A stretch of 64,000 nt of DNA from contig JAIMAG010000002.1 in the NCBI GenBank assembly GCA_023512135.1, forward strand, positions 62,001 to 126,000, in the 5' to 3' direction. Position 1 is the stretch's first letter. Each line of letters begins with the position of its first letter. Of the stretch, positions 34,060 through 41,765 are shown one piece after another. This stretch comes from Terriglobia bacterium. GTDB lineage: Bacteria > Acidobacteriota > Terriglobia > Acidiferrales > UBA7541. Made by a program: the position numbers and the translations under genes. Below the pieces are notes generated by a model that worked only from the letters and a program-made list of their open reading frames with translations, was not told where the DNA came from and searched no databases.

Positions 34060-35010
34060 GTGATCGGGCAGAGCAAGTATCTCAGGCAGGCGCAGGGGAT
34101 GGTGGCCTGTCTGCTGCTTCTCGTTAGCGTGACGGCGGCTCGTCCGCCACAAAAACAAAAGCTCGTGGTGGCGATCCAGCCCACCTTTGCGGTCGCCGAA
34201 ATGCTCGAACGGGCCAAGCCGCTGGAACAGTTTCTGGAGCAAAAGCTGGGCGATGTGGATGTGGAAGTGTACGTTCCGCTCAGCCAAGCCGGTGTGATCG
34301 AAGCCCTGCGCTTCGGCCATGCTCACGCAGCCTTCATGGGGCCGTGGGCGGCACAACTCGCCGTGGAGATGGCCGGCGCCGAGCTGGTGCTGGCCGAAGT
34401 GCGCGAGGTGTTGATCGACGGCAAACCCGCGCAAGCCACCTACTACTACTCCTATTGGATTGTTTTGCCGTCGAGTCCCTACCACACGCTGGCCGAGCTG
34501 CGCGGCAAGCGCGCTTGTTTCCCGAGCCCGGTTTCCGGCTCCGGGTATGTAGGGCCGCTGGGCCGGCTGGTGGAAACCAAACTGCTCAACCACACGGAAG
34601 GCCAGGAAGCCAATCCACAGCAGTTCTTTGGCCAGGTGCTGTTTGCCGGCGGCTATGGACAGTGCTGGCAGGCCCTGCAGGCGGGCCAAGTGGACGTCAC
34701 TGTGATCGCGGGCGATGTACCGGCGCGGCTGTACCACACCGTGCTGGAAAATTCTCGGGTGCTGGACCAACAGGGCCCACTGCCCTCGCATGCCGTGCTC
34801 GTCAGCCGGGAGCTGCGCGAGCCGTTGCGTTCGCGTGTGGTGGAAGCGATTGCCGCGCTGGGCGCGCCAGAACACCGCCCGTTGATGCGCACGTTCATCT
34901 CCGGCATCTTCGTCGGTTTTGAAAGATCCAGCGCCGAAAAGCACCTGGCCGCTTTCCGGCGCTATCTGGATTTGACCGGACTGCAATTCACCGAGCGGAT
35001 CGGACGCTAA
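34060..35010 (+). CDS. PhnD-like periplasmic substrate-binding protein
   Basis: ABC-importer binding protein of 316 residues in the phosphate/phosphite/phosphonate (PhnD) family, type II fold. A signal peptide is visible (MVACLLLLVSVTAA near 14-27, followed by RPPQKQKLVVAIQP). Ligand-pocket segments include FGHAHAAFMGPWAAQL and ACFPSPVSGSGYVGPLGRLV, the latter matching the Ser/Gly loop that contacts the anion in PhnD. The GTG at 34060 follows GGGAAGGAA and is preferred to in-frame starts inside the receptor gene. Adjacent to matching ATPase and permease. A metal-regulated promoter suggests the real ligand may be a metal complex; this is inference. Confidence 0.85.
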   Translation: MIGQSKYLRQAQGMVACLLLLVSVTAARPPQKQKLVVAIQPTFAVAEMLERAKPLEQFLEQKLGDVDVEVYVPLSQAGVIEALRFGHAHAAFMGPWAAQLAVEMAGAELVLAEVREVLIDGKPAQATYYYSYWIVLPSSPYHTLAELRGKRACFPSPVSGSGYVGPLGRLVETKLLNHTEGQEANPQQFFGQVLFAGGYGQCWQALQAGQVDVTVIAGDVPARLYHTVLENSRVLDQQGPLPSHAVLVSRELREPLRSRVVEAIAALGAPEHRPLMRTFISGIFVGFERSSAEKHLAAFRRYLDLTGLQFTERIGR

Positions 35011-35014
35011 AACG

Positions 35015-35755
35015 ATGGACCATCCAGCCACCGTGCGTTGTGAAGACCTCTGGTTTTCCTATCCGGGCCAGTCGCCGGTGCTGCGCGGCATCTCTTTGCA
35101 GGTGCCCGAAGGGGCATTCTGGGCCATCTTCGGCCCTTCTGGTGCCGGAAAGACCACGCTGATGAAATGCCTGGCCGGATTGCTCAGACCCCAACGGGGC
35201 CAGATTGCACTGCTCGGGCACGCGGTGAACGGCAATGGATTGCCCGGCTGGCTGCGGCTGAAAGTGGGCTACATCCCGCAGCAACTCGGCCTGGTGCGCG
35301 GATTGACTGCCCTGGAGAATGTCCTGCTCGGTTCGCTCGGGCGCAACGGAGGTCTGGGCAGCATTCTCGGTGCATTTCCGAAAGACGAGGTCGAACGGGC
35401 ACGCGAGTATCTGGCGCTGCTCGGTATCGGACAAAAAGCCCGGGAAAAGGCCTACCGGCTGAGCGGCGGAGAACGCCAACGCGTGGCCATCGCGCGCACA
35501 CTGCTGCAGGGCCCGCGCATCATCTTTGCCGATGAATTCGTCTCGGACCTCGACCTGCCGCGTGCCACGCAAATCCTGACTACCCTGCGCGAGCTCGGCC
35601 AGCGCCAGCGCCTCACCTTCGTGATGAATCTGCACGAGGTCGAGGTCACCCACCAGGTGGCGGACCAGGCACTCGTGCTGAAAGCCGGTTGTCTTGTCCA
35701 TCAGGGCCCGGCCCGGGAGTTGAGCACGGCAGATTTGCTCGCCATCCTGCAATGA
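35015..35755 (+). CDS. PhnC-like ABC transporter ATP-binding protein
   Basis: A 246-residue ATPase subunit with Walker A GPSGAGKTT (40-48), Q-loop in VGYIPQQLGL, signature LSGGERQRVAIAR, Walker B IIFADE and H-loop NLHEVE. The long segment between Q-loop and signature (VLLGSLGRNGGLGSILGAFPKDEVERAREYL in pieces) is characteristic of the phosphonate (PhnC) subfamily. Usual ADEP is ADEF here. Four bases separate it from the binding-protein gene, so the three transporter genes form one operon with the receptor. Confidence 0.9.
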   Translation: MDHPATVRCEDLWFSYPGQSPVLRGISLQVPEGAFWAIFGPSGAGKTTLMKCLAGLLRPQRGQIALLGHAVNGNGLPGWLRLKVGYIPQQLGLVRGLTALENVLLGSLGRNGGLGSILGAFPKDEVERAREYLALLGIGQKAREKAYRLSGGERQRVAIARTLLQGPRIIFADEFVSDLDLPRATQILTTLRELGQRQRLTFVMNLHEVEVTHQVADQALVLKAGCLVHQGPARELSTADLLAILQ

Positions 35756-35777
35756 TGTCTTCCGCCGGGATACGCAG

Positions 35778-36536
35778 GTGAGAAAAGAACTGCTCGTTTT
35801 GCTGACCCTGTTGGGTCTGCTGGCGGCCTCTCTGGCCCAGCTGGGGTTTTTCGACCTTGCGCGGCTCGAGCGCGGGGCGCGCAATCTGCTGGAATTTTCG
35901 CGCGGGATGGTGCCGCCGGACCTGGGCATTCTGCCGCTGGCCGGGCGGGCGCTGCTGGAAACGCTCCAGATGGCGTTCGTCGGCACGACCCTGGGATTTT
36001 TGCTGGCGTTGCCGCTGGGGATTTTGGGCACGCGGATCCTGTTTCCGCGCACGGTGGTGGTGCCGGCCCGTTTGCTGATGGCGGGAATTCGCACCATCCC
36101 CTCGCTGCTCTGGGCCGTTTTGCTGGTGATCGTCGTGGGCCTGGGGCCGCTGGCCGGCACGCTGGCGCTTGCCGCCTACACCGTGGGCTATCTGGGCAAG
36201 TTGTACGCAGAATTTTTTGACGGTGTCGACCCGGAAGTCATCGAAGCCGTCCGCGGTGCCGGTGCCAGCCGGTTGCATCTGGCTCGATTCGTCCTCTGGC
36301 CGGAAAGCGCCAACAGCGTACTGAGCCAGTTGCTGTTCATGTTCGAATACAATATCCGCGTCTCTTCCATTCTGGGCTTTGTCGGCGCCGGGGGCATCGG
36401 GTTCTACATGTACGTCTACGTGAATTCGCTCGAATATCAGCGCCTGGCCACGTTGCTTGCACTGATTTTTCTGCTGGTGCTGGGGATGGATCTGGCCAGT
36501 GCCTGGCTGCGCCGGCGGTATCTGCTCAGGACGTAA
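35778..36536 (+). CDS. PhnE-like ABC transporter permease
   Basis: A 252-residue inner-membrane permease with about six hydrophobic helices. It carries the EAA coupling motif that docks on the ATPase (EAVRGAGASRLHLARFVLWPE, 156-176 region). The segments ETLQMAFVGTTLGFLLALPLGILG and FEYNIRVSSILGFVGAGGIGFY are typical of PhnE-type permeases. Start is GTG at 35778, 22 bases after the ATPase stop. Only one permease gene is present, so a homodimeric channel is expected. It ends nine bases from the convergent ribF stop with no visible terminator between. Confidence 0.9.
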   Translation: MRKELLVLLTLLGLLAASLAQLGFFDLARLERGARNLLEFSRGMVPPDLGILPLAGRALLETLQMAFVGTTLGFLLALPLGILGTRILFPRTVVVPARLLMAGIRTIPSLLWAVLLVIVVGLGPLAGTLALAAYTVGYLGKLYAEFFDGVDPEVIEAVRGAGASRLHLARFVLWPESANSVLSQLLFMFEYNIRVSSILGFVGAGGIGFYMYVYVNSLEYQRLATLLALIFLLVLGMDLASAWLRRRYLLRT

Positions 36537-36545
36537 GTCGTCGGC

Positions 36546-37532
36546 TCAGCTCGCATACTTGCGCGCGAGTGCGGCGCCGCGCTCGAGCCGCAGGAAAAAC
36601 CTGCGCGCCCGGGCGATGTCGCGGAGTACCTGAGCGCGCAGCTCGGCGGCACTGGCAAATTTCTGCTCATCGCGCAGTCGGCTGTAGAAGCGGACTTCCA
36701 GGTTTCCCTCGCGCAGCTCTTCGGTAAAATCCAGCAGGTGACTTTCCACCGTCAGCCGATGCCCGTCGAAGGTCGGCCGCACGCCGACGTTGGTGGCCGA
36801 CCAGTAGGCGCGCCCTTCGAGCAGGGTCTGCGTGGCATAGACGCCGCTGGCCGGCAGCAGTTCCTGTTCCGGTTGCAGGTTCAGGGTTGGAACCACCAGC
36901 CGGCGTCCCTGCCCGGTGCCAGGCTGGATCGTGCCCGTCAGAGCAAAGGGACGCCCGAGCAGTCGGCCGGCCAAGCTGACGCGGCCTGCACGCACCGCCG
37001 CGCGGATCGCCGTGCTTGAAACCGTCTGTCCGCGCAGCTTCACCGGTGGCACGACCTCCACTTCCAGCCCCAGCTCCTGGCCCAGCACACGCAACCGGTG
37101 CACGTCGCCCGCCTGCTGGTGGCCGAAGCGGAAGTTCGCTCCGACGACCACCGCGCGTGCTCGCAGGCAGCCGGCCAGAATCGTGTGCACGAAGGCTTCG
37201 GGAGCCAGTTGGGCCAGTTCGCGCGTGAACGGCAGCACGACTACTGCAGCACAACCCAGTTCCGCCAGCCGGGCGATGCGCTGCTCGAGTGTGAGGATCA
37301 GCGGCGGGGCTTCGGCAGGGCGCAGCAGACGTGCTGGATGCGGATCAAAGGTGACTGCCACCGGCGTTGCCGCCAGCCCGCGCGCCCGCTCGACCAGACA
37401 TTGGAGGATGCGCTGGTGTCCCAGATGCACTCCGTCGAAGTTTCCGACCGTGACGGCGGTACGTTCGCCGGCTGCGACAGGGAACTCTCGTTCCCACTCC
37501 GGGCAGGAGCGAAAGACGCGCACGGTCGTCAA
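36546..37532 (-). CDS. ribF: Bifunctional riboflavin kinase/FAD synthetase
   Basis: Makes FMN and then FAD from riboflavin. The 328-residue protein has the FAD synthetase nucleotidyltransferase domain (1-185) with TVGNFDGVHLGHQ, the FDPHP motif and the KISSTAIR-like QTVSSTAIRAAV. The C-terminal kinase domain (from about 195) contains GQGRRLVVPTLNL, the family's PTAN-like metal/ATP site, then GVYATQ and ATNVGVRPTF. Length and order are typical. Overlaps the MBL hydrolase by four bases. Confidence 0.95.
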   Translation of the reverse strand: MTTVRVFRSCPEWEREFPVAAGERTAVTVGNFDGVHLGHQRILQCLVERARGLAATPVAVTFDPHPARLLRPAEAPPLILTLEQRIARLAELGCAAVVVLPFTRELAQLAPEAFVHTILAGCLRARAVVVGANFRFGHQQAGDVHRLRVLGQELGLEVEVVPPVKLRGQTVSSTAIRAAVRAGRVSLAGRLLGRPFALTGTIQPGTGQGRRLVVPTLNLQPEQELLPASGVYATQTLLEGRAYWSATNVGVRPTFDGHRLTVESHLLDFTEELREGNLEVRFYSRLRDEQKFASAAELRAQVLRDIARARRFFLRLERGAALARKYAS

Positions 37533-38323
37533 CGCAACGCCTCCAATTCGGCGGCTTCGATCTCCAGTTGCAGGCCGTCGTAGGCCAGCCGCACATGCGG
37601 GGGCAGCCGGCGGTTGGTTTCTTCATGGGGCAGGTCGTGGCAGATGTGGGTGAACCAGGCACGACGGGGTGCGAGTTCTTCGACCAGGGCCAGCGATTGC
37701 GCCACGGTGGAATGCATCGGGTGGGGAGTGTCGCGCAGCGCATCCAGAATGAGCACGTCCAGGTCGCGGAGCAGCAGCTTGGAACTTTCCGGCACGGCGC
37801 TGAAGTCGGTCAGGTAAGCAGCCCGCCCGAAACGGAAGCCCAGGACCGGCATGTCTCCGTGTTGCGCGGGAACGGGTGTGAACCGCAGTCCGAACAGCTC
37901 GAACGCATCTCGAATCTCATGCAGAACCACCCCGGGGACCGTGCTCAGGGCCCCGCTGCCGTCGAAGATGTAGGCAAAGGTGCGTCGAATCACCGCGAGC
38001 GTTTCCGCCGAAGCGAACACCGGGATCGGGCCACCCTGCTTGAGATTGAACGGGCGAATGTCGTCCAGCCCGAGAATGTGATCGGCGTGTCCGTGGGTCA
38101 GCAGCACGGCATCGAGCCGTTGCAGGTTCGCGCGGTGCGCCTGCAGGCGGAAGTCCGGGGACGTATCGATCACCACGTTCCGGCCTGCAAAAGCGAGCAA
38201 GACCGACGGGCGAGTTCGGTTGTCGCGCGGATCGGTCGAACGGCAAACCCGGCAGCCGCAGCCGAGCGTGGGAACGCCCATCGAGGTGCCCGAGCCAAGT
38301 ACGGTCAACTGCAGCTTGCCCAT
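37529..38323 (-). CDS. Metallo-beta-lactamase-fold hydrolase (PhnP/YcbX-like group)
   Basis: A 264-residue MBL-fold phosphodiesterase-like enzyme. The zinc-binding HxHxDH motif is in LLTHGHADHILGLDDIRPF. A cysteine-rich N-terminal loop (LGCGCRVCRST) is shared with PhnP, which hydrolyses 5-phosphoribosyl 1,2-cyclic phosphate, and other metal residues are YLTDFSA and the C-terminal THICHDLPHEE. It is cotranscribed with ribF and DUF1844, and no C-P lyase genes are in the window, so a phosphonate role is not supported by context. General phosphodiesterase is the safe call. Confidence 0.82.
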   Translation of the reverse strand: MGKLQLTVLGSGTSMGVPTLGCGCRVCRSTDPRDNRTRPSVLLAFAGRNVVIDTSPDFRLQAHRANLQRLDAVLLTHGHADHILGLDDIRPFNLKQGGPIPVFASAETLAVIRRTFAYIFDGSGALSTVPGVVLHEIRDAFELFGLRFTPVPAQHGDMPVLGFRFGRAAYLTDFSAVPESSKLLLRDLDVLILDALRDTPHPMHSTVAQSLALVEELAPRRAWFTHICHDLPHEETNRRLPPHVRLAYDGLQLEIEAAELEALR

Positions 38324-38328
38324 CTCGC

Positions 38329-38829
38329 TCAGCTCTGGCCCCGTACTTTCTGTTTCATGGCCTTCGACGCAGCCTGCGAAACCTCCACGTAGGAAAGCTT
38401 CAGGCTGCCAAGCACATCCGTCAGCAGGCGTTCTTCTTCCGCGGTCAGGTTGCCGCGCGTTTTCTCGCGGAGTGCGTCCAGCATGTCGAGCAGCTCCCGC
38501 GCACCATCCAGGTCCACGATGGCCTGGCCGGTGCGGGGGTCCGCATAGCCGCCCAGCAGCACGGCAGCGTTCCGCGCCAGGAAATCGATCAGAAGCTGGA
38601 AGGAAGGCGACGACCGGGGCGGCTCGCGCTCCTGTGCTGCCGGCGATGTGGCCGGACGGGACTCCGGCTCGGTGCGACTGGGTTGTGCCGTAGCGGTCTG
38701 TTCAGCCTGTTTCTGCTGCACCGCTTCGGGTCGCAGCTCGCCCTCGGCGGTGAACAAACGCCTGTCGACGACTCGAAATCCGATATCCTCGTTCGAGTTG
38801 CGCTTCTCGTCGTGCATCTTGTCGGTCAT
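38329..38829 (-). CDS. DUF1844-family protein
   Basis: The 166-residue product has a variable Gln/Ala/Pro-rich N-terminal half and a conserved C-terminal DUF1844 helical domain (about 88-160: FQLLIDFLARNAAVLLGGYADPRTG and AREELDML-like ARELLDMLDALREKTRGNLTAEE). The family is common in Acidobacteriota and other deep-branching Gram-negatives; its function is unknown. The ATG at 38829 is chosen because the promoter at 38871-38899 leaves a normal leader; ATG 38817 is an alternative. First gene of the DUF1844-MBL-ribF run. Confidence 0.8.
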   Translation of the reverse strand: MTDKMHDEKRNSNEDIGFRVVDRRLFTAEGELRPEAVQQKQAEQTATAQPSRTEPESRPATSPAAQEREPPRSSPSFQLLIDFLARNAAVLLGGYADPRTGQAIVDLDGARELLDMLDALREKTRGNLTAEEERLLTDVLGSLKLSYVEVSQAASKAMKQKVRGQS

Positions 38830-38870
38830 ATTCACCCTGGGGTGCAAGGCTGAAGGAACAACGAAGTAAA

Positions 38871-38899
38871 AGTGTAACACCCAGCTCGAGAAGGCTCAA
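38871..38899 (-). promoter_or_regulatory. Promoter of the DUF1844-MBL-ribF operon
   Basis: On the minus strand TTGAGC (38894-38899) and TACACT (38871-38876) are 17 bases apart. Transcription would start near 38864, about 35 bases before the ATG at 38829. Confidence 0.6.
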
Positions 38900-38923
38900 G
38901 CCGGCCCGGCCGAACCCAGCCAC

Positions 38924-38952
38924 TTGTCAAGCGCAGCCCGCTGCCGTAGAGT
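38924..38952 (+). promoter_or_regulatory. Promoter of mazG
   Basis: TTGTCA (38924-38929), a 17-base spacer and TAGAGT (38947-38952). The start near 38959 supports the GTG at 38980 as the mazG start codon. It is divergent from the DUF1844 promoter. Confidence 0.6.
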
Positions 38953-38979
38953 ACTTTCCTTTTGACCGAGGTTTGCAGA

Positions 38980-39858
38980 GTGCCCGTTCGGCGAAACCCA
39001 TCTCGTCCGACTCGAAAGCGCCGCCGTCGCCGCCCACACCGAGGTACCAGCTATGGTGGCAAATTCGAGCGCTTCGTAGCGCTGCAGGCCAGACTGCTCG
39101 AACCGGACGGCTGTCCGTGGGATCGGGAGCAGTCGCATCAGTCTCTGCGGAGCTACCTGCTCGAAGAAGCCTACGAGGTGCTCGAGGCGATCGACAGCGG
39201 TGACCCAGGCCGGCTTCGGGATGAGCTCGGCGACCTGCTCTTGCAGATTGTTTTCCACGCCGAGCTGGCCCGCCGGGCTGGACAGTTTGACATCGGCCAG
39301 GTGCTGGACAGCATTCACAGCAAGATGGTGCGGCGCCATCCGCACGTCTTTGGTCGCCAACGGGCCTCCAGCAGTGCTGAAGTGCTGCGCAACTGGGAGG
39401 AGCTGAAGGCCGCCGAACGCCGTGGGGACACCGCTGCGGTATCGTCGCTGCTGGAGGGCATCCCGCGTTCACTGCCTGCCCTGCTGGAAGCCTATCAGCT
39501 CGGCCAGCGTGCCGCACGCATCGGCTTCGACTGGGACCGCGTGGATGACCTGCTGGCCAAGTTGCAGGAAGAATGCACCGAGCTGCGTCAGGTGCTTGCA
39601 GCGCATGACAAGACCGCGCCGGGAAAGCTCGAAGAAGAACTCGGCGATTTGCTGTTCGTCACGGTCAACCTGGTGCGGTTTCTGGGCTTGGACCCGGAAG
39701 TGGTGCTGAAGAAAGCAAACCGCAAGTTTATCGCGCGGTTCCAGGAGATGGAAACTCGCATGCGCCAGCAGGGGCGCCGGCTGGCGGAAGTCTCCCGCGA
39801 GGAGATGGAGAAGCTGTGGGAAGAGTCCAAACTCGTCGTTTCCGGCAGAACCGCGTGA
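38980..39858 (+). CDS. mazG: Nucleoside triphosphate pyrophosphohydrolase MazG
   Basis: House-cleaning NTP pyrophosphatase of 292 residues with two MazG domains. The first has CPWDREQSHQSLRSYLLEEAYEVLEAI and DELGDLLLQIVFHAELA, including the EExxE and ExxD metal-binding motifs. The second repeats them as KLQEECTELRQVL and LEEELGDLLFVTVNLVRF. The GTG at 38980 has CGAGG eight bases upstream; a TTG at 38962 would sit almost on the transcription start. The first 30 residues are very Arg-rich and not part of the domain. GTGA overlap with the next gene. Confidence 0.94.
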   Translation: MPVRRNPSRPTRKRRRRRPHRGTSYGGKFERFVALQARLLEPDGCPWDREQSHQSLRSYLLEEAYEVLEAIDSGDPGRLRDELGDLLLQIVFHAELARRAGQFDIGQVLDSIHSKMVRRHPHVFGRQRASSSAEVLRNWEELKAAERRGDTAAVSSLLEGIPRSLPALLEAYQLGQRAARIGFDWDRVDDLLAKLQEECTELRQVLAAHDKTAPGKLEEELGDLLFVTVNLVRFLGLDPEVVLKKANRKFIARFQEMETRMRQQGRRLAEVSREEMEKLWEESKLVVSGRTA

Positions 39859-40670
39859 ATTCCGCGACGGCGACGCGATCAGCACCCGAATCACCCGCCG
39901 TGGACATCGAGGTCCGGCATTTGCACACCCTGCCGGAATTCGACCGCTGCGTGGAGCTGCAAAAGCTGGTCTGGGGCGGGGAAGACCTGGAAGTAGTTCC
40001 CAACACGATTTTCGTGGTCACGCACCACACCGGCGGTCAGGTGCTGGGCGCATTTGATCGGACAAATGAACAGATGATTGGATTCACCCTGGCGTTTCCT
40101 GCGTTTCACCGGCGCCAGCGTTACCTGCATTCCCATATGACGGCGGTCCTGCCCGAATACCAGAACCGCGGGGTCGGCCGGCAGTTGAAGCTGTTTCAGC
40201 GCCAGGACGCTCTGCAGCGCGGGATTCGGCTGGTCGAATGGACGTTCGACCCGCTCGAGATTCGCAACGCATACTTCAACCTGGTGCGGCTGGGCGCGAT
40301 TGTCCGCCGGTTGATTCCGAACTGTTACGGCGTCACTACCAGCCCTCTGCATCGCGGGCTCCCCACAGACCGTTTGGTGGCCGAGTGGTGGCTCGATTCG
40401 CGGCGCGTGCGACAGGCGGTGGCACGAGGTAGTGTCGTCCTGCCGGAAGGTCGGCGCGCCCGCCGGCTGGTGCGGATTCGTGTGCCGGGCAATTTCAGCC
40501 AGCTCGTCACCCAGGACCTCGCCCGGGCCGGTGCCGCACAGGAGAAGATCCGCGAGGAATTTCTGCACTGGTTTGAAAACGGCTATGCAGTGATCGGTCT
40601 GCATCGCCACGAGGAGGGAGCGGACTATCTGCTCGAACCGTATGCGCATTCGCTCACTCAAGCTGCGTGA
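39855..40670 (+). CDS. GNAT-family acyltransferase paired with the MenC-like enzyme
   Basis: A 271-residue GNAT-fold protein of the predicted-acetyltransferase group often found beside OSBS/NSAR genes. The acyl-CoA-binding motif A region is HSHMTAVLPEYQNRGVGRQLKLFQRQDAL (about 76-104), preceded by FTLAFPAFH and followed by VEWTFDPLEIRNAYFNLVRLGAIVRR. In Geobacillus a GNAT of such an operon succinylates D-amino acids. The GTG overlaps the mazG stop, and the 3' end overlaps the next gene by 29 bases, showing tight coupling. Its acyl donor here is not proven. Confidence 0.8.
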   Translation: MNSATATRSAPESPAVDIEVRHLHTLPEFDRCVELQKLVWGGEDLEVVPNTIFVVTHHTGGQVLGAFDRTNEQMIGFTLAFPAFHRRQRYLHSHMTAVLPEYQNRGVGRQLKLFQRQDALQRGIRLVEWTFDPLEIRNAYFNLVRLGAIVRRLIPNCYGVTTSPLHRGLPTDRLVAEWWLDSRRVRQAVARGSVVLPEGRRARRLVRIRVPGNFSQLVTQDLARAGAAQEKIREEFLHWFENGYAVIGLHRHEEGADYLLEPYAHSLTQAA

Positions 40671-41748
40671 ACTCCGCATGCAATTGATTGCGCCCTTCGA
40701 AACCAGTTTCGGGCGCTCCGACATCCGACGCATCTTCCTGGTCGAAGCCCAGGTCGATGGCGTCTCGGGCTGGGGCGAGGTTACCGCAGGCGGTAACCCG
40801 TTCTACAGCCCCGAAACTGTGGATACGGCCTGGCACCTGATCCGCGATTTCATCTGGCCGCTCTTGAAAGACCAACCGCTGGAAACCGCCGAACAGGTCA
40901 GCGAGCGGCTCAAACCCATCCGCGGACACAACATGGCGAAGGCCGGCGTCGAAACGGCCGTCTGGGATGCCGAAGCCCGCATCAAACAGCTCCCGCTCTG
41001 GAAACTGCTGGGGGGTACGCGCGAAGAGATTGCCTGTGGCGTCTCGATCGGCATCCAATCGTCCTGCGAGCAGCTCCAGGCCCTCGTACAGAAAGAGCTG
41101 GAAGCGGGCTATCAGCGCATCAAGATCAAGATCAAACCGGGTTGGGACCTCGAACCGGTACGCTATCTGCGAGAACGGTACCCGCAACTGCGCCTGATGG
41201 TGGACGCCAACTCTGCCTACTCGCTCGACGATACCCCGTTGCTGAAAGAACTGGATCGCTTCCACCTGATGATGATCGAGCAACCGCTTGCCTGGGACGA
41301 CATCTACGACCATGCCACACTGCAGAAGCAGCTGCATACGCCCATCTGCTTGGATGAAAGCGTGCACTCGGAAGCGCATGCCCGCGCTGCAATCGGAATG
41401 GGCGCCTGCCGGATTATCAATATCAAGCTTGGACGAGTGGGCGGCCATGCCGCTGCGCGACGCATGCAGGCCTACTGCGCTGCCCATGGGGTTCCGGTTT
41501 GGTGCGGCGGCATGCTGGAATCGGGCATCGGTCGCGCGCACAATATCGCCATGTCCACCTTACCCAATTTCACCCTGCCCGGAGACGTCTCCGCCAGCCG
41601 ACGGTACTGGAAGCAGGATATTATTGAACCTGAAGTCGAGGTCACTACCCGCGGTACCATTCCGGTCCGCCAGGAACCCGGCCTGGGCTACCAGCCCCGG
41701 CTCGACCTGATCGAGCGACTGACCATCCGTCAGGAGGTGCTGTCTTAA
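40642..41748 (+). CDS. menC: o-Succinylbenzoate synthase / N-succinylamino acid racemase (enolase superfamily)
   Basis: A 368-residue muconate-lactonising-subgroup enolase-superfamily enzyme. All catalytic residues are present: Lys163 and Lys165 in RIKIKIKPG, metal ligands Asp188, Glu213 and Asp238 (MVDANSAY, MIEQPL, CLDESVH), and Lys262 in NIKLGRVGG. The N-terminal capping domain is intact, which supports the ATG at 40642 despite the 29-base overlap. The family includes OSBS of menaquinone synthesis and promiscuous NSAR. With a GNAT partner and no other men genes nearby, racemase activity in D-amino acid conversion is a real alternative. Confidence 0.88.
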   Translation: MRIRSLKLRELRMQLIAPFETSFGRSDIRRIFLVEAQVDGVSGWGEVTAGGNPFYSPETVDTAWHLIRDFIWPLLKDQPLETAEQVSERLKPIRGHNMAKAGVETAVWDAEARIKQLPLWKLLGGTREEIACGVSIGIQSSCEQLQALVQKELEAGYQRIKIKIKPGWDLEPVRYLRERYPQLRLMVDANSAYSLDDTPLLKELDRFHLMMIEQPLAWDDIYDHATLQKQLHTPICLDESVHSEAHARAAIGMGACRIINIKLGRVGGHAAARRMQAYCAAHGVPVWCGGMLESGIGRAHNIAMSTLPNFTLPGDVSASRRYWKQDIIEPEVEVTTRGTIPVRQEPGLGYQPRLDLIERLTIRQEVLS

Positions 41749-41765
41749 TCCAGGTGAAACCCTCC

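Noticed and set aside
37529-38323. PhnP-like hydrolase beside the PhnDCE-like genes read as a phosphonate (C-P lyase) locus
   Set aside because: It is on the opposite strand, coupled to ribF and DUF1844, and no phnGHIJKLM gene is present. The MBL family is broad, so proximity is weak evidence.
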